Shown: one piece after another, positions 8,369 through 16,882 of the stretch
Layout of the letters: every line of letters starts with the position of its first letter
Position numbering within the stretch: position 1 is the stretch's first letter
NCBI RefSeq assembly: GCF_040459645.1
Contig: NZ_JARVHQ010000001.1
Span: 3,472,001-3,536,000, forward strand
From: Bacillus cereus group sp. RP43
GTDB lineage: Bacteria > Bacillota > Bacilli > Bacillales > Bacillaceae_G
Direction of reading: 5' to 3'
DNA: 64,000 nt
Notes under the pieces: generated by a model
The model's input: only the letters and a program-made list of their open reading frames with translations
Databases searched by the model: none
What the model was told of the DNA's origin: nothing
Program-made: the position numbers and the translations under genes

Positions 8369-9514
8369 TTAAACAAAATTCCTTGCATCATTATTTCTTC
8401 CAAATTTATAAATAGCAATTAAGAAGAATGCTATCGCAAAAGCAAATAAGATTAAAATGTTTAAATACAACTCAGAAAATGGAATGCCTTGCTGTAGTTT
8501 TGATATCGTGTCTAGTAACCAGCGCTGCGGAAGGAAATCCGCTACTTTTTGTACTGCTTTCGGCATAATGTCGTACGGAAAATAACATCCAGCAAGCAAA
8601 CATGTTGGTACTATCACTATATTTTGCATTGCATTTGAAGCAGTTGAACTTTTTGAAAAAGACACAATGACTAATGATAAACCAATTGCGATTAAAGCAA
8701 ATATCATAAGTACACCAATCATCACTAGGAAAGGCATATTGATATTTGTGTGAAAAACATTCGTCATAAATAAGACTGCAATGACAATTTGTATTGTTAA
8801 TATCATCATATTTACTGCAACATTAGATAATATAAATTTCTTCCCATCTATCGGCGTTGATAATAATCTAAAGTACGTTCTATTCTCTTTTTCTTTTAAG
8901 ATAAATCCTGATAAGTTCGCTGCTGAAAATAGCATAAACATGATAAGATAACCCATCGTTTGATTTGTCATATCTTTATTTTTTGAAGTATCTTCAAGTG
9001 TCTCTACTTTTACTTTAAATGCACTTTTTTGATAACCAGCGTACATACTATTAAACGTACTTTGATCAGTCCCTGCCACTTTACTTATCGCAGCGATATT
9101 ATCAATATAGTTATATAAATATGATTTTATAAATCCTGTTACTTGATCGCCTTTAATCGATGAAATTTCAATGTGACTCGGTTTTCCTGCTCGAACACTT
9201 TCAGAAAAACCAGACTCTAATGTAATAACACCATCAAGTTTTTTGGAAGTAAGTTTATCTTCTACTTCAGATTCCTTCACTTTACTTACATTGACATGAT
9301 TTAACTCTTCTAAAAATTTCACTGTATCATTTGCTATTGGCTGATTTTCTTTATTTATAACCCCTATATTTAACGTTCCTTGCCCTACATTTCCGTATAT
9401 TGAAAAGGAGATGAGCGTTCCTATTATCGGCAAGCTAATAATAATTAATAAACCTTTTTTATTTTTCAGAAGTACAGATAAAGTTTTTTGTATGAGCCAT
9501 AAAATATCTTTCAT
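8369..9514 (-). CDS. ABC-2 type transporter permease (second)
   Basis: Membrane subunit of an ABC exporter, 381 residues. One N-terminal span (residues ~20-42), a large extracytoplasmic domain (~45-190), then about five spans, the ABC-2 (YhgE/Pip-like) arrangement. The start is ATG at 9514 with GGGAGGGG in front, one base after the stop of the first permease gene; a longer frame upstream is rejected because it lacks a ribosome site. It probably forms a heterodimer with the 369-residue permease. Substrate unknown; similar two-permease exporters carry drugs, peptides or sodium. Confidence 0.82.
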   Translation of the reverse strand: MKDILWLIQKTLSVLLKNKKGLLIIISLPIIGTLISFSIYGNVGQGTLNIGVINKENQPIANDTVKFLEELNHVNVSKVKESEVEDKLTSKKLDGVITLESGFSESVRAGKPSHIEISSIKGDQVTGFIKSYLYNYIDNIAAISKVAGTDQSTFNSMYAGYQKSAFKVKVETLEDTSKNKDMTNQTMGYLIMFMLFSAANLSGFILKEKENRTYFRLLSTPIDGKKFILSNVAVNMMILTIQIVIAVLFMTNVFHTNINMPFLVMIGVLMIFALIAIGLSLVIVSFSKSSTASNAMQNIVIVPTCLLAGCYFPYDIMPKAVQKVADFLPQRWLLDTISKLQQGIPFSELYLNILILFAFAIAFFLIAIYKFGRNNDARNFV

Positions 9515-9515
9515 A

Positions 9516-10625
9516 CTATAGCCCCTCCCGTCTACGTAATGCAATAATCGCAATTAATAAAAAGAGTGCTGAAATTCCAAGGTTTAAAGAGATTACTGGC
9601 AGTGCTGCTCCAATATCATTTGCATAAATAATTTTCATAATGGCTGTATTCACCCACGTTAATGGCGATAAATTCGTAATGACATTTTCTTCCACCACGA
9701 AATATGCACCACCAAAAATAGAAGCTAATTGCACAACAACCATAATAATTGCTCTAGATGATTCACCTGTTTTTGTAATATATCCAATCCCTAAACCGAA
9801 GCTAATTGCTAGAAAGACTTCTGTTAGTAAAATAATAAATATGATTCCAAGATGGTCACCCCAATTTGCTTGAAAAACAAATTTACTAAATAAAACGACT
9901 AGTAATAGACAAAGTGCATTTGCTACAAGACTTCCGAGCACTTTCCCAATGAAAATTTCAGCTTTACTTATAGGTGCCGCAATGAGACGATCTCCTGTTT
10001 TACGTAATCGTTCTCCTCGAATTAAAAAACTCGCCCCCATCGCAGCATACAGTGCTATCATCGTTGTCATTACAACCGCATAGTAATCCATAGAACCTGG
10101 CTTTTTCGCTGCTTGTAAAGATGTTTCTTTAATATAATCATTATGATTTCCGTTTGAAATAACTGCGCTAACCTTACTAGGATCTACTTTTGCAACTTCG
10201 GCCGCTACATTGTACTTATCAACAAATGTCGTAAGCATTCCTTCCACAATACTTCCTTCAATACTACTTCTGTCGCTTCCGTAAAATTTCGCACCATCTT
10301 TATTTACTTCTACATAGGCAGCATATTTATTTTGCTTCACTTCCTCTTTCCCATCTATACCTTCGGAAGCTTTCTTAAAATGAATACCGGCTTTATCGAC
10401 TTCTTTCGTAAATGCTTCAAACGATTGAGAAAACGCGCTACTCGCTTCATCTTTGTATAGCACTTGAATATCTTTAATTGACTGACTATCGCTACTAAAT
10501 GCGTTACTTAACGCTGTTCCTAATACAAGCATAAGCACAATCGGAAATGCTAACATAAAAACTAAAGTTCTTACGTCCCTGAAATCTCTTTTAATATGCA
10601 TAACTGCAATATTGAAGATGTTCAA
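9516..10625 (-). CDS. ABC-2 type transporter permease (first)
   Basis: 369-residue permease with an N-terminal span (residues ~20-42), a large extracytoplasmic domain (~45-170, lysine-rich and soluble) and five to six C-terminal spans. The cytoplasmic loop MGASFLIRGERLRKTGDRLIAAP fits the coupling region of ABC-2 permeases. It lies 37 bases after the ATPase gene and directly abuts the second permease gene. Same topology as its neighbour but low identity by eye, suggesting an obligate heterodimer. Confidence 0.82.
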   Translation of the reverse strand: MNIFNIAVMHIKRDFRDVRTLVFMLAFPIVLMLVLGTALSNAFSSDSQSIKDIQVLYKDEASSAFSQSFEAFTKEVDKAGIHFKKASEGIDGKEEVKQNKYAAYVEVNKDGAKFYGSDRSSIEGSIVEGMLTTFVDKYNVAAEVAKVDPSKVSAVISNGNHNDYIKETSLQAAKKPGSMDYYAVVMTTMIALYAAMGASFLIRGERLRKTGDRLIAAPISKAEIFIGKVLGSLVANALCLLLVVLFSKFVFQANWGDHLGIIFIILLTEVFLAISFGLGIGYITKTGESSRAIIMVVVQLASIFGGAYFVVEENVITNLSPLTWVNTAIMKIIYANDIGAALPVISLNLGISALFLLIAIIALRRREGL

Positions 10626-10662
10626 TTGATGAACCTCCCTTTACCTTTTCTTCATTTACCTT

Positions 10663-11601
10663 TTATTTATCTCGTAAGTTTCTTCCAGTCAACGTAAGGA
10701 ATACAGTTTCTAAGTTCGGAGCCTGCTCCTCTAACGAGCGAATTTCAACGTCATGATTAATAAAGTGTTGAATAATTTTATTTAAATTATTCAATCCTGC
10801 ATCAGAGTTCACTTTAATTACGTTCTCTTCGATTTGAACAGCTTTCACACCGTTTATCTCTTTTAATTTTTCTACATCTAAATTTTCTATTGACTTCACT
10901 TCAACCCAAATGTCTTTCGTATCTGTAATAATCGCTTTTAACTGTTCTTTCGTTCCTTCTGCAATCACTTTACCGTGATCTACAATTGCTATTTTCGTAC
11001 AAATCTCTTCTACTTCTTCCATGTAGTGACTCGTATAAATAATGGTGCTTCCCATTTCATTTAGTTTTCGGACAGACTGGAGAATATAGTTTCTTGACTG
11101 CGGATCAATTCCAACTGTCGGCTCATCCATAATAATTAACTTCGGTCTATGTGCGATTGCACAAGCGATATTCAGTCTTCGTTTCATCCCGCCAGAAAAA
11201 TTTTTCGGATAACTTTTATGCTTATCACTAAGACCTACAAATTGAAGTGCTTCCTCTACTCTCGCTTTTAGTTCAGTGCCTCTTAATCCGTACAATCCCG
11301 CAAAGAATTTCACATTTTCATAGGCAGTTAGCTCTTCATAAATCGCAATATCTTGCGGAACAATACCGATATTCATCTTCGCAAATCGATTATGTTTCTT
11401 TATATTTTTTCCTAGTATGCTGATTTCACCTTCATTACTTCTTAACAACCCAGCAATCATATTTATCGTCGTGCTCTTACCAGCACCATTCGACCCTAAA
11501 AAGCCAAATATTTCTCCTTCTTTAATAGATAAAGACATATTATCTACCGCGATAAAATCACCAAATTTTTTCGTTAAATTTTTAATTTCCAATGTATTCA
11601 T
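10663..11601 (-). CDS. ABC transporter ATP-binding protein (exporter type)
   Basis: Cytoplasmic ATPase of the exporter, 312 residues. Walker A GSNGAGKST near residue 37, signature FSGGMKRRLNIACAIA, Walker B LIIMDEPTVGID and the switch histidine in YTSHYMEE. The ~90-residue C-terminal extension resembles the DUF4162 domain of NatA/DrrA-type exporters. ATG at 11601 is preferred over the adjacent ATG at 11604 by spacing from AGGGG. First gene of the ABC unit; a strong terminator separates it from the kinase gene, so it probably has its own promoter in 11605-11790. Confidence 0.88.
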   Translation of the reverse strand: MNTLEIKNLTKKFGDFIAVDNMSLSIKEGEIFGFLGSNGAGKSTTINMIAGLLRSNEGEISILGKNIKKHNRFAKMNIGIVPQDIAIYEELTAYENVKFFAGLYGLRGTELKARVEEALQFVGLSDKHKSYPKNFSGGMKRRLNIACAIAHRPKLIIMDEPTVGIDPQSRNYILQSVRKLNEMGSTIIYTSHYMEEVEEICTKIAIVDHGKVIAEGTKEQLKAIITDTKDIWVEVKSIENLDVEKLKEINGVKAVQIEENVIKVNSDAGLNNLNKIIQHFINHDVEIRSLEEQAPNLETVFLTLTGRNLRDK

Positions 11602-11635
11602 CATTTCACCCCTATTTCGGTTTCTCTGCTTTTAC

Positions 11636-11775
11636 CCCGCTATTTGCGGTCAGTAAGACTCCCACCTCAAAATTCAGCTAAAGCGAAGAAGTTAGGTGGG
11701 AGATCAAACTGCCCGTAAATGCCCGATTGGTTCAACTAATAATCAGCGGGGATAACCCCTCCCACTGATTAAAGT
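11636..11775. mobile_element. Palindromic element, IS200/IS605-derived (PATE/MITE-like), candidate
   Basis: Non-coding stretch directly after TTTAC, a common target of IS605-type elements. It contains three hairpins: CCGC/GCGG at the left end (11636-11649), CTCCCACCT / AGGTGGGAG around a 26-base loop (11659-11702), and TAATCAG / CTGATTA with inner GGG/CCC at the right end (11740-11771). No ORF. The layout of end hairpins with no terminal inverted repeats fits a palindrome-associated element mobilised by TnpA; this is inference. A 12-base piece recurs at 39343. Confidence 0.4.
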
Positions 11776-11793
11776 TTCACTTTATTATAAACA

Positions 11794-11832
11794 AAAAGAA
11801 TGAACCTGCTCAGTGCAGAAGTTCATTCTTTT
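11794..11832 (-). terminator. Terminator after the sensor kinase gene
   Basis: Stem AAAAGAATGAAC / GTTCATTCTTTT with a TTTTTGTTTAT tail on the minus strand. It divides the regulator-kinase unit from the ABC genes. Confidence 0.8.
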
Positions 11833-11871
11833 CACATGAGAATATTCACTTTTTTCATATGAGATGATTCA
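11831..11871. repeat. Tandem 18-bp imperfect repeat, possible operator
   Basis: Two copies of the form TTCAYATGAGANNATTCA at 11831-11848 and 11854-11871, 23 bases apart (about two helical turns). Each half has TTCA...TGAA character. They lie just after the kinase stop and upstream of the ABC genes, where sites for the linked response regulator would be useful; binding is not shown. Confidence 0.35.
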
Positions 11872-11887
11872 TCCTCATCATGCCTTA

Positions 11888-12988
11888 CTATATTGGCAAC
11901 AACATTGTTACTGAAAAACCACTTGTACTATCTACAATAATTTTCCCGTTTACAGACGCTGTTCGCTCCTCCATCCCCATAATGCCCAGGCCTTTTTTAA
12001 CAAGAGCTGCACCTTTTCCGTTGTCCTTCACTTGTACTTTAACCATCTTGTTAAGCACATGAATATCTATAGAAATAACTGTCGCATCAGCGTATTTCAT
12101 TGCATTTGTTAGTGCTTCTGTAACATTCTCACCGATAATTTTCCACTGAATGGGAGAAATCATATCTAAGTTCCCTTTGTACACGAAAGGAATATTCACA
12201 TCATGCTTACCGGCAAATTCCTCTATGAATAATTTCATACGATGAATGCCAATTTGCTCGGTTGGTGGCTTCATATTTTTTAATGTAATCCGAATGCTTT
12301 CAATTCCATCTTTTGAAATATGAATTGCATTTTGTAATAACTCTGCAGACTTTTCTTTATCTATTTCCATTAATCTCTTCGCTGCTTCCATTTGAATTAG
12401 TGCACCCGTCATCGAGTGGCCAATTTTATCATGAATTTCTTGTGATAACCGATTTCTCTCTTCTAACTTAAATGTGTATTCAGATTGCCTTATGTACTCT
12501 TTATTTTCATTTAGACTTTTCGTCAGTCGTTGCATATCTTTTCGCATCTTATCATTTTGCGATTCAAGCTTTAATACACGCGATATATATATATCTGCCA
12601 TAGTTAAAGCAAGAAAAGAAAATGCAACAATTAATCCATACGTCATTCGAATGCTTTCATCTGTAATAGTAATGGGGAGCATCATAATGACAAAGAGTGG
12701 CCACTTCTTCTCTATATAATGAGATGTAATTTCGTATAAGTTCAAAGGTAAAAATAAAATAAAAAACGGATGAACCCTCCATGTAAATAACATAACTACG
12801 CCAATTGACATACAGATTAATATTTTTTTATACGTATCTTTTTTAAATATAGAAATCATTACGTTTACAGAGAGGTAAATAAGTAAAGTAAATATAACCC
12901 ATGGTAAATTTGCTACATTTGCGTAAATATAACTAAACACAATATATAAAAAGACAATTAATTTACTTACAGTTAACCAAAATTCCAT
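11888..12988 (-). CDS. Sensor histidine kinase, HisKA_3 (NarL/DesK type)
   Basis: 366-residue membrane kinase. Four to five spans in residues ~5-150 without an extracellular sensing domain, a short coiled coil (~155-185), then the HisKA_3 dimerisation motif EERNRLSQEIHDKIGHSMTG with the phosphoacceptor histidine, and a small ATPase domain (ENVTEALTNAMKYA, VKDNGKGA, GLGIMGMEER). It starts four bases after the response regulator stop, so the two are co-translated. The intramembrane-sensing layout plus a neighbouring ABC exporter resembles B. subtilis YvfT and related drug- or envelope-stress systems; the signal is unknown. Confidence 0.88.
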   Translation of the reverse strand: MEFWLTVSKLIVFLYIVFSYIYANVANLPWVIFTLLIYLSVNVMISIFKKDTYKKILICMSIGVVMLFTWRVHPFFILFLPLNLYEITSHYIEKKWPLFVIMMLPITITDESIRMTYGLIVAFSFLALTMADIYISRVLKLESQNDKMRKDMQRLTKSLNENKEYIRQSEYTFKLEERNRLSQEIHDKIGHSMTGALIQMEAAKRLMEIDKEKSAELLQNAIHISKDGIESIRITLKNMKPPTEQIGIHRMKLFIEEFAGKHDVNIPFVYKGNLDMISPIQWKIIGENVTEALTNAMKYADATVISIDIHVLNKMVKVQVKDNGKGAALVKKGLGIMGMEERTASVNGKIIVDSTSGFSVTMLLPI

Positions 12989-12992
12989 AACA

Positions 12993-13667
12993 TTAATCTA
13001 CTTTCCCTGTTAAGTAATAAATCGCAATTTGCGTGCGATGTTCTAGTCCAGTTTTCCCTAAAACTGATGTAATATAATTTGCAATCGTTCCTTCAGATAT
13101 GAAAAGCTGCTTCGAAATTTCTTTATTCGAGAAACCTTTCGCAATTAATGCGATAATACTAAGCTCTCTTTCTGTAAAAAGACTCTTATCAATTTTAGAT
13201 TCTTCCTCTTTACTTTCCATTAAATTAGACTTAATTTTATCAAGCACTACATCTTGCATAACAGTTTGGCCGTTATATACGCCTTTTATTGCATCACGAA
13301 TACGCTCTGGATCATTATTTTTTAATAAATAACCTTTCGCTCCGTTTTTTACTGCGTCCAAAATATATTCATCATCATCAAATGTCGTTAAAATGAGAGG
13401 CTTCGTTTTTGTCTCTTCACAAATTAACTTCGTCGCCTCTACCCCGTTCATGTTTGGCATACGAACATCTAAAAGGGCAATATCAACTTCATACTTTTTA
13501 CAATAGTCTACAGCTTCTTTTCCATCATTTACAGTTTCTAATACTTCGAACTCTTCGTATGTATTTAAAATAATTTTCATGCCTTCTCTAATAAAAGAAT
13601 TATCGTCCGCTATTAATATTTTAATTTTCATGTTTGTTAGTATGGCCCTTCCCCTACTAACATTCAC
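12993..13667 (-). CDS. Response regulator, NarL/LuxR family
   Basis: Receiver domain (residues ~14-130) with the acidic pair in IADDN, phosphoacceptor aspartate in ALLDVRMPN, and conserved K in GYLLKNN. A LuxR-type helix-turn-helix follows (FTERELSIIALIAKGFSNKEISKQL, ISEGTIANYITSVLGKTG). The start at 13667 has AAAGGATGTGA in front; an internal ATG at 13631 gives the usual receiver N-terminus but lacks a ribosome site. Partner of the downstream kinase; it transcribes away from the ECF sigma gene. Confidence 0.88.
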   Translation of the reverse strand: MNVSRGRAILTNMKIKILIADDNSFIREGMKIILNTYEEFEVLETVNDGKEAVDYCKKYEVDIALLDVRMPNMNGVEATKLICEETKTKPLILTTFDDDEYILDAVKNGAKGYLLKNNDPERIRDAIKGVYNGQTVMQDVVLDKIKSNLMESKEEESKIDKSLFTERELSIIALIAKGFSNKEISKQLFISEGTIANYITSVLGKTGLEHRTQIAIYYLTGKVD

Positions 13668-13850
13668 ATCCTTTCTCTGTGTAACATTTCCTTCTTGCTC
13701 ATTATATACTTCTCTTTACCATTTTTTCACACCTTTTTCATATAGCCCTCCTGCTAAAAATATATTATTCTTTTTTTACAACATGTGTAGGGTGACTTAT
13801 CGTTTCTTACGTCTATATAATAGAATGCGTCAAAAAGGAGGGAGAAAGCG

Positions 13851-14396
13851 ATTGAGGAAAAACAATTAATTGAAAAAGCACAGCAAGGAAGCGAGCATGC
13901 TTTTCGTATCCTTGTACAAACATATCGTCATTATATTTTTCAAGTTATCTTTTCTATTTTAAGACATGAAGAAGATGCTAAAGATGTTACACAAGAAGTA
14001 TTCGTAAAAATTCACAGCTCTCTCCCTAATTATCAATTTCGCGGATTAAAAACGTGGATGGCACGCATTGCCACTAATCACGCTATTGATTATAAAAGGA
14101 AGAAAGCTAGAGAACACGAAGAACTCTCCTTATGTAAAGAAACTGAGGAAAATATAAAATCCTCTCATAACATTGAAGCTTTACTATTGACGAAAGAACA
14201 AAAATTATTGATTGCTCAAAAACTAAGAGAACTTCCGGAAAATTACCGTGATGTCGTTCTCGCGCATTATTTAGAGGAAAAAAGTTATCAAGAAATTGCT
14301 TTTCAGGAAAATATCGAAGTGAAAACAGTCGAAATGAAACTGTATCGGGCAAGAAAATGGATTAAAAAACATTGGAAGGAGGAAGAGTTTCTATGA
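13851..14396 (+). CDS. ECF RNA polymerase sigma factor (apparent ATT start)
   Basis: 181-residue group IV sigma factor. Region 2 (residues ~15-80) contains the core-binding DAKDVTQEVFVKIHSSL and the -10-recognising LKTWMARIATNHAIDYKRKK; region 4 (~120-175) contains ELPENYRDVVLAHYLEEKSYQEIA and the helix VKTVEMKLYRARKW. The only ATG is internal at 14058 and would remove most of region 2. Upstream in frame there is a TAG at 13821 and then no ATG, GTG or TTG. An ATT at 13851 lies eight bases after AAAGGAGGG and gives IEEKQLIEKAQQGSEHAF, the usual N-terminus. ATT is therefore taken as the start. It overlaps the anti-sigma gene by ATGA. Confidence 0.85.
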   Translation: MEEKQLIEKAQQGSEHAFRILVQTYRHYIFQVIFSILRHEEDAKDVTQEVFVKIHSSLPNYQFRGLKTWMARIATNHAIDYKRKKAREHEELSLCKETEENIKSSHNIEALLLTKEQKLLIAQKLRELPENYRDVVLAHYLEEKSYQEIAFQENIEVKTVEMKLYRARKWIKKHWKEEEFL

Positions 14397-14836
14397 TGCA
14401 TTATTCAAAAGAAGATTGGCGCAATTATACATTAGATTTTATAGAAAGCAATGAACGTGAATCTATGGAAGAACATCTTTATGAATGTGATCATTGTTTA
14501 GCACTTTATATGGAAAGTATTGATGAACAACATGAAAACCTTCCAATGATAAATGATGATTCATTTACGAACGAAGTTATGACGCAAATTAATTTTGAAA
14601 CACTACAGTCTAATGAAAATATAAAAACAAACTCACTAAAACGCACAATTATTCACTACATAATTGCGACTGCGGCTACAATTATTTTTATGGTAAGTGG
14701 TTTATTCCAATATATTTTTACAGCGACATCAAATTTCGAGAAATCTTCAAAACATAACGAGTCTTCTATCTCACAACAAATTGTAAACAAATCGGTAGAC
14801 ACATCAAAAAAGGACGGAGGTTCAAAGCATGAATAA
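14393..14836 (+). CDS. Zinc-finger (ZAS-type) anti-sigma factor
   Basis: 147-residue single-pass membrane protein. The cytoplasmic N-terminus has the zinc-binding motif HLYECDHC (HxxxCxxC) near residue 28, and a span follows at ~86-107 (TIIHYIIATAATIIFMVSGL); the rest is a short extracytoplasmic tail. ZAS proteins of this kind hold their cognate ECF sigma at the membrane until a signal releases it. The start overlaps the sigma stop (ATGA) behind AAGGAGGAAG, so the two are translationally coupled. Target specificity is inferred from the position. Confidence 0.85.
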   Translation: MMHYSKEDWRNYTLDFIESNERESMEEHLYECDHCLALYMESIDEQHENLPMINDDSFTNEVMTQINFETLQSNENIKTNSLKRTIIHYIIATAATIIFMVSGLFQYIFTATSNFEKSSKHNESSISQQIVNKSVDTSKKDGGSKHE

Positions 14837-15899
14837 AAACCCTTTTTTAGCACTTGTATTAGGACTAATTCCTGGGCTTGGACATTTATATTTAAAGAAG
14901 TTTGGACGGTTTATTTTATATAGCGGAGGGGCTGTATTTCTATTTATCTTTGCAGCATTTTGCACAATAGCATTAGGAGAGCGTGATATTGCTTTTCTTT
15001 CTCTATTTTTACTAGTCGTGTTATGGGCGATCAATTTATTAGATTTAGTTATCACTATTATTAATCAATCGAAAAAACAAGCTGCCGGAGAATTTACAGA
15101 GTCCTCTAAAGAGAGCGAACGATTTTATATCATTCTTCTATCAATTATCCCTGGACTTGGTCATTTTCAAATAGGACTTATGCAACGTGGCCTTACATTT
15201 TTAGTAGCTTGTACAGGAATCGGAAGTATGATCATTTTCGTTGCCCTTTTAACATCTCAAGAAAGTTTCCTTATCTTTCTCGTGACGTTACCTGTTTTAT
15301 GGATTTATAATTTCTTCGATGTTGTTCAACAACTACAGAAAAAAGAACGCGGAGAGCAACTAGATGACCGTACTATTTTCGAAGAGTTTGAAGAGCACCG
15401 AGAACAAGGAAAGAAAAATAAAACATTCGCTTCCATTTTAGCAATGTTTCCTGGAGCAGGACATATGTATTTAGGCTTACAGCGCCGTGGTCTTCAGCTT
15501 ATGGCAGCCTTTTTACTATCCATTTATTTGCTCGACTTATTAAGACTTTCTGCGTTTTTATTTTTAGTACCAATCATTTGGTTCTATAGCTTTTTTGATG
15601 CGTTACAGCAAACAGCAAAATACGGAAAAGAACGAGTACAAGACGAACCCATTATCGATTATTTTATAAATCATCAAAGATGGATCGGTATTGGATTAAT
15701 TGCATTAGGTGTTTATTATTTATTAAATCAAACAGTCCTTCCTATTTTGAATGATTATTTTGTAACTATATTTAATATTCATCTTAGTGAACTATACTAT
15801 CGCTATTTCCAGACATCTATCGTTGCGCTCCTTTTAATTGGCGGCGGCTTTAAATTGTTACTTGGAAATAAAGAAAACAAAGGTGGGACAAGCGAATGA
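14829..15899 (+). CDS. Polytopic membrane protein with three repeated glycine-rich hairpins
   Basis: 356 residues, mostly membrane. A unit of two to three spans is repeated three times, each opening with a PGLGH/PGAGH turn: GLIPGLGHLYLKKFGRF near residue 11, SIIPGLGHFQIGLMQRGL near 107, MFPGAGHMYLGLQRRGL near 207. This G(H)xYxG..(R)G pattern resembles TM2-type hairpins. A final pair of spans (residues ~280-350) is LiaI-like. Its start overlaps the anti-sigma gene by eight bases, with GGACGGAGG upstream, so it is in the sigma operon. Function unknown; a role in envelope stress is inferred. Confidence 0.75.
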   Translation: MNKNPFLALVLGLIPGLGHLYLKKFGRFILYSGGAVFLFIFAAFCTIALGERDIAFLSLFLLVVLWAINLLDLVITIINQSKKQAAGEFTESSKESERFYIILLSIIPGLGHFQIGLMQRGLTFLVACTGIGSMIIFVALLTSQESFLIFLVTLPVLWIYNFFDVVQQLQKKERGEQLDDRTIFEEFEEHREQGKKNKTFASILAMFPGAGHMYLGLQRRGLQLMAAFLLSIYLLDLLRLSAFLFLVPIIWFYSFFDALQQTAKYGKERVQDEPIIDYFINHQRWIGIGLIALGVYYLLNQTVLPILNDYFVTIFNIHLSELYYRYFQTSIVALLLIGGGFKLLLGNKENKGGTSE

Positions 15900-16852
15900 G
15901 GACTTGGCGTGTTGGAACATTCTCAATGGGGCTTTCTATTATATCATTAGGATGCTTTTTACTATTTTCAGTCGTAAAAGGAATTCAAGTATTAGATACA
16001 CTAACTGCATGGTGGCCAGTTTTACTTATCATACTTGGAGCTGAAGTTTTACTATATCTTCTATTTTCTAAGAAGGAACAATCATTTATTAAATATGATA
16101 TTTTTAGTATTTTCTTTATCGGCGTTTTAGGAAGCGTCGGAATTGCTTTTTACTGTTTATTATCAACTGGATTACTAGAAGAAGTTCGTCACTCTATTAA
16201 CACAACGAGGCAAACGAGTAATATTCCAGACGGACAATTTGATATACCTGAATCTATCAAAAAAATCGTAGTAGATGCAGGGCATCAGCCTCTAACGATA
16301 GAGGGAAATAATACAAATCAAATTCACCTTTTGGGAACGTATGAAATGACGACGAAAGCAAATGAAAAACTCAATTTAAAACAAGATGATTTCCTTTCAG
16401 TTCAAATGGCTGGAGAAACGCTGTATATCACTTTAAAATCATTACCTGTTCAGCATACGTTATTTAATTCAGCACCACAGGTGAAACCAACGCTTGTTCT
16501 TCCGCAAAATAAAAATGTGGAAATCCGTGCTTCAAATAACGAACTATCTCTTTATCCAGGTCAATTACAAAATAATTGGTTTGTACAGGAAAGCTCAAGA
16601 GTGTCTGTCCATCTTGCAAAAGAGAGTGATGTATCTTTAACAGCAGTAACAAATCAAAAAGAAACACATGGAAGCACACCTTGGGAACAAGTCGAAGATT
16701 TAACGAAAAAAGAAAATACTTCTTCAGAAGAACATCCAGAATTAAACAACCAAGAACATTGGTATAAAAATTCGATTAAAACTGGAAATGGCACGTACAA
16801 GTTAAATATTGAGAAAGCTTATAATTTGAATATGAGTGTTATTGAAAAATAA
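15896..16852 (+). CDS. Membrane protein with LiaI/LiaF-like spans and extracytoplasmic domain
   Basis: 318 residues. Three spans in the first ~105 residues, including TAWWPVLLIILGAEVLLYLLFS, a pattern seen in LiaI-LiaF/DUF5668-type membrane regions. Then an extracytoplasmic beta-rich domain (~115-240) reminiscent of DUF4097 adhesin-like repeats (IVVDAGHQPLTIEGN, VEIRASNNELSLYPG), and a charged, low-complexity region before the C-terminus. It overlaps the preceding gene by ATGA and is the last gene of the sigma operon, followed by a strong terminator. Precise role unknown. Confidence 0.72.
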   Translation: MRTWRVGTFSMGLSIISLGCFLLFSVVKGIQVLDTLTAWWPVLLIILGAEVLLYLLFSKKEQSFIKYDIFSIFFIGVLGSVGIAFYCLLSTGLLEEVRHSINTTRQTSNIPDGQFDIPESIKKIVVDAGHQPLTIEGNNTNQIHLLGTYEMTTKANEKLNLKQDDFLSVQMAGETLYITLKSLPVQHTLFNSAPQVKPTLVLPQNKNVEIRASNNELSLYPGQLQNNWFVQESSRVSVHLAKESDVSLTAVTNQKETHGSTPWEQVEDLTKKENTSSEEHPELNNQEHWYKNSIKTGNGTYKLNIEKAYNLNMSVIEK

Positions 16853-16881
16853 AAAACCGTCCGCAATTGCGGACGGTTTTT
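16852..16881. terminator. Strong bidirectional terminator
   Basis: Perfect 13-bp stem AAAAACCGTCCGC with an AATT loop; serves the sigma operon and the convergent DUF445 gene. Confidence 0.9.
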
Positions 16882-16882
16882 C

